Origin: Nodosilinea sp. FACHB-141
GTDB taxonomy: Bacteria; Cyanobacteriota; Cyanobacteriia; Phormidesmidales; Phormidesmidaceae
DNA length: 64,000 bases
Assembly (NCBI RefSeq): GCF_014696135.1
Contig: NZ_JACJPP010000018.1
Location: 186,001 to 250,000 of the forward strand
Reading direction: 5' to 3'
In this document: in pieces, positions 62,030 through 64,000 of the stretch
How positions within the stretch are numbered: position 1 is the first letter of the stretch
Layout of the letters: each line of letters begins with the position of its first letter
Notes under the pieces: generated by a model
Told to the model about the DNA's origin: nothing
The model's database searches: none
Seen by the model: only the letters and a program-made list of their open reading frames with translations
Position numbers and translations under genes: made by a program

Positions 62030-62941
62030 TTAGGAATTTTTTCTCTCAGCGGGCAATTCAGCCTGGCTCAACCAGCCTAGCACCAGTGGATTGACCAGCT
62101 CGGGGGCTTCGTCTTGGGGACAGTGGCCCACGCCTGGCAGTTCTTCCATCGCTTGAACTGTCGGATAGTTCGCTAGGCCCCGACCCATAGCTACCGGCTC
62201 CCAAGGATCGTCTTGGCCCCAGATAATCCACACCGGGCACTGAAGCTGGGGCAGCAGATCTTCGGGCAGCGGGCCTTGGGAGTAGCGCACAAAGGCCAGA
62301 AACACGTCGGCAGCTCCCTCGGTGAGGGCGGGACCAAGAATGGCCTCAACCAGCTCGTCGGTAATGGCCTCAGGGCGGTGGTAGGCCTGCCCCAGCAAAT
62401 TGCGAATCACCTTGCGCTGGGCAATACGGGAGAAAAAGAAGCGGCCGACCTGGGAATAGCCCAGCAGTTGCTGCACTATAGGAGTACTAAGGCGCTGGTG
62501 CCAGGGAATTTCGGCCCGCCGCCGCTCGTGCAGCAGGCGAATAGAGCAGTTGAGCATCACTATGCCCTTGACCCACTCAGATTCATCCACAGCGGCCTGG
62601 AGCGCCACGATGCAGCCGATGGAGTTGGCCACCAGGTAGGCAGGTTGACCAATCACCTCGCGGCAAAAGTCCAGAATTTGCTGGCCCCAGGTCTCGAAGG
62701 TGTAGGGCAAGGGTTGATTGGGAGTGGGTTTGTCAGAAAAGCCAAAACCAATTAGATCGATCGCATAGGCTTGAAAGCTTTCGCCATAGACCGGCAGGTT
62801 TTTACGCCAGTGATCGCTCGATGCCCCAAACCCGTGAATGCACAGCACCGGGGCACCCGTACCACCAATGTGCTGGTAGCGAATGGAAAACCCCTGCCAT
62901 TGCCAGGTTTTAACGTCGGGAATCGCCAGGGTAGTGGTCAC
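62030..62941 (-). CDS. Alpha/beta hydrolase
   Basis: A 303-residue alpha/beta hydrolase. The oxyanion-side segment VLCIHGFGASSDHWRKNL lies near residue 33, the nucleophile elbow is VANSIGCIVA (Ser 107), the acid is in WGQDDPWEP and the catalytic His in GVGHCPQDEAPELV. The overall wording resembles plant and cyanobacterial pheophytinase- or MenH-like hydrolases. The substrate is unknown. Cytoplasmic. Confidence 0.85.
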   Translation of the reverse strand: MTTTLAIPDVKTWQWQGFSIRYQHIGGTGAPVLCIHGFGASSDHWRKNLPVYGESFQAYAIDLIGFGFSDKPTPNQPLPYTFETWGQQILDFCREVIGQPAYLVANSIGCIVALQAAVDESEWVKGIVMLNCSIRLLHERRRAEIPWHQRLSTPIVQQLLGYSQVGRFFFSRIAQRKVIRNLLGQAYHRPEAITDELVEAILGPALTEGAADVFLAFVRYSQGPLPEDLLPQLQCPVWIIWGQDDPWEPVAMGRGLANYPTVQAMEELPGVGHCPQDEAPELVNPLVLGWLSQAELPAERKNS

Positions 62942-63012
62942 AGCAGTAGCTCTCGAAAAAGGCAGCTTAATACTCCTTTACAATAGCGAAAAGGTTGGAG
63001 GTTCGACCAGGG

Positions 63013-63246
63013 CTAGGAGCGGGCCGACTCGTGGATAACGGCGATCGCCCACAGACAGCCCAGCAAAACGAGCGATCGCGCCAACACCTGTTCTAGAAAG
63101 AACACGATGGCCGCAGCTACGAAGGATAAGTCGAGCACCAGGGCGATAACGTAAGCAATGGTGCAGCCCGCTAGCCCAAATAGGAAATACTTGATCAGGC
63201 TGAAGGTGAGGCTGAGCACGTGATGGGGGCGACGGGGGCGTTGCAT
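63013..63246 (-). CDS. Small two-pass membrane protein
   Basis: A 77-residue protein. ATG at 63246 starts MQRPRRPHHVLSLTFSLIKY; the frame to 63300 is not protein-like. Two hydrophobic helices (about residues 14-36 and 40-65) and a basic N-terminus suggest a membrane hairpin, with the layout of DUF565-like cyanobacterial proteins, though I am not certain of the family. Function unknown. Confidence 0.55.
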   Translation of the reverse strand: MQRPRRPHHVLSLTFSLIKYFLFGLAGCTIAYVIALVLDLSFVAAAIVFFLEQVLARSLVLLGCLWAIAVIHESARS

Positions 63247-63498
63247 GGTAAGGTCCTCTAGGCTAAGGGCATGGCGATCGGTAGCACAGTTACTAACCAA
63301 TGGTTGTGATCATTAGGTGTGGTTTGGGGCCAGGATGTGACGGGATAGAGAAGTGGATGGGCACAAAAAGCAGTGAGTAGTAGGCCAAAGCAACGTGATC
63401 CCAGTCACAGCGCGCAATTCAGGGCTGCTGAGCCAGGGCTTAAAATTGGTAGGGATTAGCTCAACCTCAGTGGCAGTTAGCCAGGTGGACAACTTTCT

Positions 63499-63879
63499 AT
63501 GCCTCCATTGACCGACGATACTCTGTGGGCCATTCTCAACGATGAGCTGGATGACGACACCGTGAACCGTCTGGTGTGGCGCAGCCTGGGCTACCAAGAA
63601 ATTTCTGATGGCTGGGATAGCTCGGCGGTAGAGCCAGCTTGGGCCGAGAAATACCCAGAGCCGCCAAACTTTATCGAGAGCCGCCCAGCAACGGTGCAAC
63701 TAACTCGGTCGATTCCGCCGGAGTACAAGCAGCTGCTTAAGGAAGAATTGGGGTTCAAGGGGTATAGCATCGACCAGCTAGTGCCTCGACTGACGCGGCG
63801 GGCAACGATGGTGAGCTGGCTGCTCAGCTACCGCCAGCAGCAGGCCACAGACGGCTTCGCTGCTAAAGACAATGCCTGA
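63499..63879 (+). CDS. DUF1823 family protein
   Basis: A 126-residue soluble protein. The wording LTDDTLWAILNDELDDDTVNRLVWRSLGY, then YPEPPNFIESRPATVQLTRSIPPEYKQLLKEELGFKGY and RRATMVSWLLSY, matches DUF1823, a family found in cyanobacteria and plastids. No function is known. A single gene near the right edge, divergent from the small membrane protein. Confidence 0.82.
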   Translation: MPPLTDDTLWAILNDELDDDTVNRLVWRSLGYQEISDGWDSSAVEPAWAEKYPEPPNFIESRPATVQLTRSIPPEYKQLLKEELGFKGYSIDQLVPRLTRRATMVSWLLSYRQQQATDGFAAKDNA

Positions 63880-63947
63880 ACGGTTTCGCTCAGCTATCAA
63901 CGGTTCAGCCACCGATCGCTCAAAATTAACAGCCCAAAATTAGAAAA

Positions 63948-63969
63948 GGATGCGGTTAAACCCGCATCC
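63948..63969. terminator. Hairpin downstream of the DUF1823 gene
   Basis: GGATGCGG and CCGCATCC form an 8-bp stem around a 6-base loop, after AGAAAA and followed by TCGCTC. A second hairpin (CCACGG/CCGTGG, 63981-64000) ends the window. Both may terminate the DUF1823 transcript or a gene beyond the edge. Confidence 0.4.
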
Positions 63970-64000
63970 TCGCTCTCAACCCACGGCGCTCTCTCCGTGG

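Noticed and set aside
62985-63012. tRNA-like GGTTCGA segment
   Set aside because: No acceptor, D or anticodon stem can be built around it.

Overview
The window looks like a chromosomal segment of a filamentous cyanobacterium, probably of the Leptolyngbya/Nodosilinea type. The support is dense GCGATCGC (HIP1) octamers, a 31-residue PetL-like cytochrome b6f subunit, a phycobiliprotein-domain protein, OpcA beside Zwf, PspA/IM30, DUF1823 and other families typical of the phylum. The species is inferred from style, not from a marker gene. I saw no rRNA, tRNA or CRISPR array. Most genes are GC-rich; a small membrane protein (3006-3611) and a NACHT ATPase (31164-33299) are visibly AT-richer and may have been acquired.

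Layout. Positions 92-10369 are a surface-polysaccharide region: pseudaminic acid synthase, a fusion of a putative sugar transferase with an FkbM methyltransferase, four further glycosyltransferases, and a tightly packed cupin / DegT aminotransferase / methyltransferase block for sugar modification. Positions 10700-25000 hold mixed genes: ComEC, a SPOR protein, PspA, a broken codB-type permease, a cardiolipin-synthase-like enzyme, IlvE, an orphan phycobiliprotein-like protein, a CDGSH protein, and pirin with a divergent LysR regulator that share a good LysR-box candidate. Positions 24784-27890 hold a HicB/HicA toxin-antitoxin pair and an unusual 838-residue fusion: cyclic-nucleotide-like sensor, degenerate sigma-54-activator-type AAA+ domain, and NosR/NapH-type membrane iron-sulfur protein.

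Positions 28132-35387 include a coiled-coil protein, RecN, and an accessory island: a NACHT NTPase surrounded by GTAG-headed REP palindromes, a RAYT transposase bracketed by a perfect 30-bp inverted pair of those REPs, a six-unit 21-bp minisatellite, and a nested palindromic element. Positions 35388-50181 are mostly housekeeping: ABC1 kinase, PAP2 phosphatase, a divergent UV-repair pair (spore-photoproduct-lyase-like radical SAM protein and UvsE endonuclease), DUF411, a 2OG-Fe oxygenase, a COG2509 flavoprotein, a stand-alone CheB, an Na+/H+ antiporter, an exonuclease, DUF2993 and HisB. Positions 50282-55513 hold AroB, PetL and a second exopolysaccharide group (O-antigen ligase-like, WbaP-like initiating transferase, GT4). 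Positions 55760-61765 hold a lipoprotein, PdeM-like phosphoesterase and the opcA-zwf-fbp group of the oxidative pentose phosphate pathway. The window ends with an alpha/beta hydrolase, a small membrane protein and DUF1823.

The strongest candidates for unusual biology are the sensor/AAA+/iron-sulfur fusion, the putative transferase-FkbM fusion next to pseudaminic acid synthase, and the NACHT plus RAYT/REP island.
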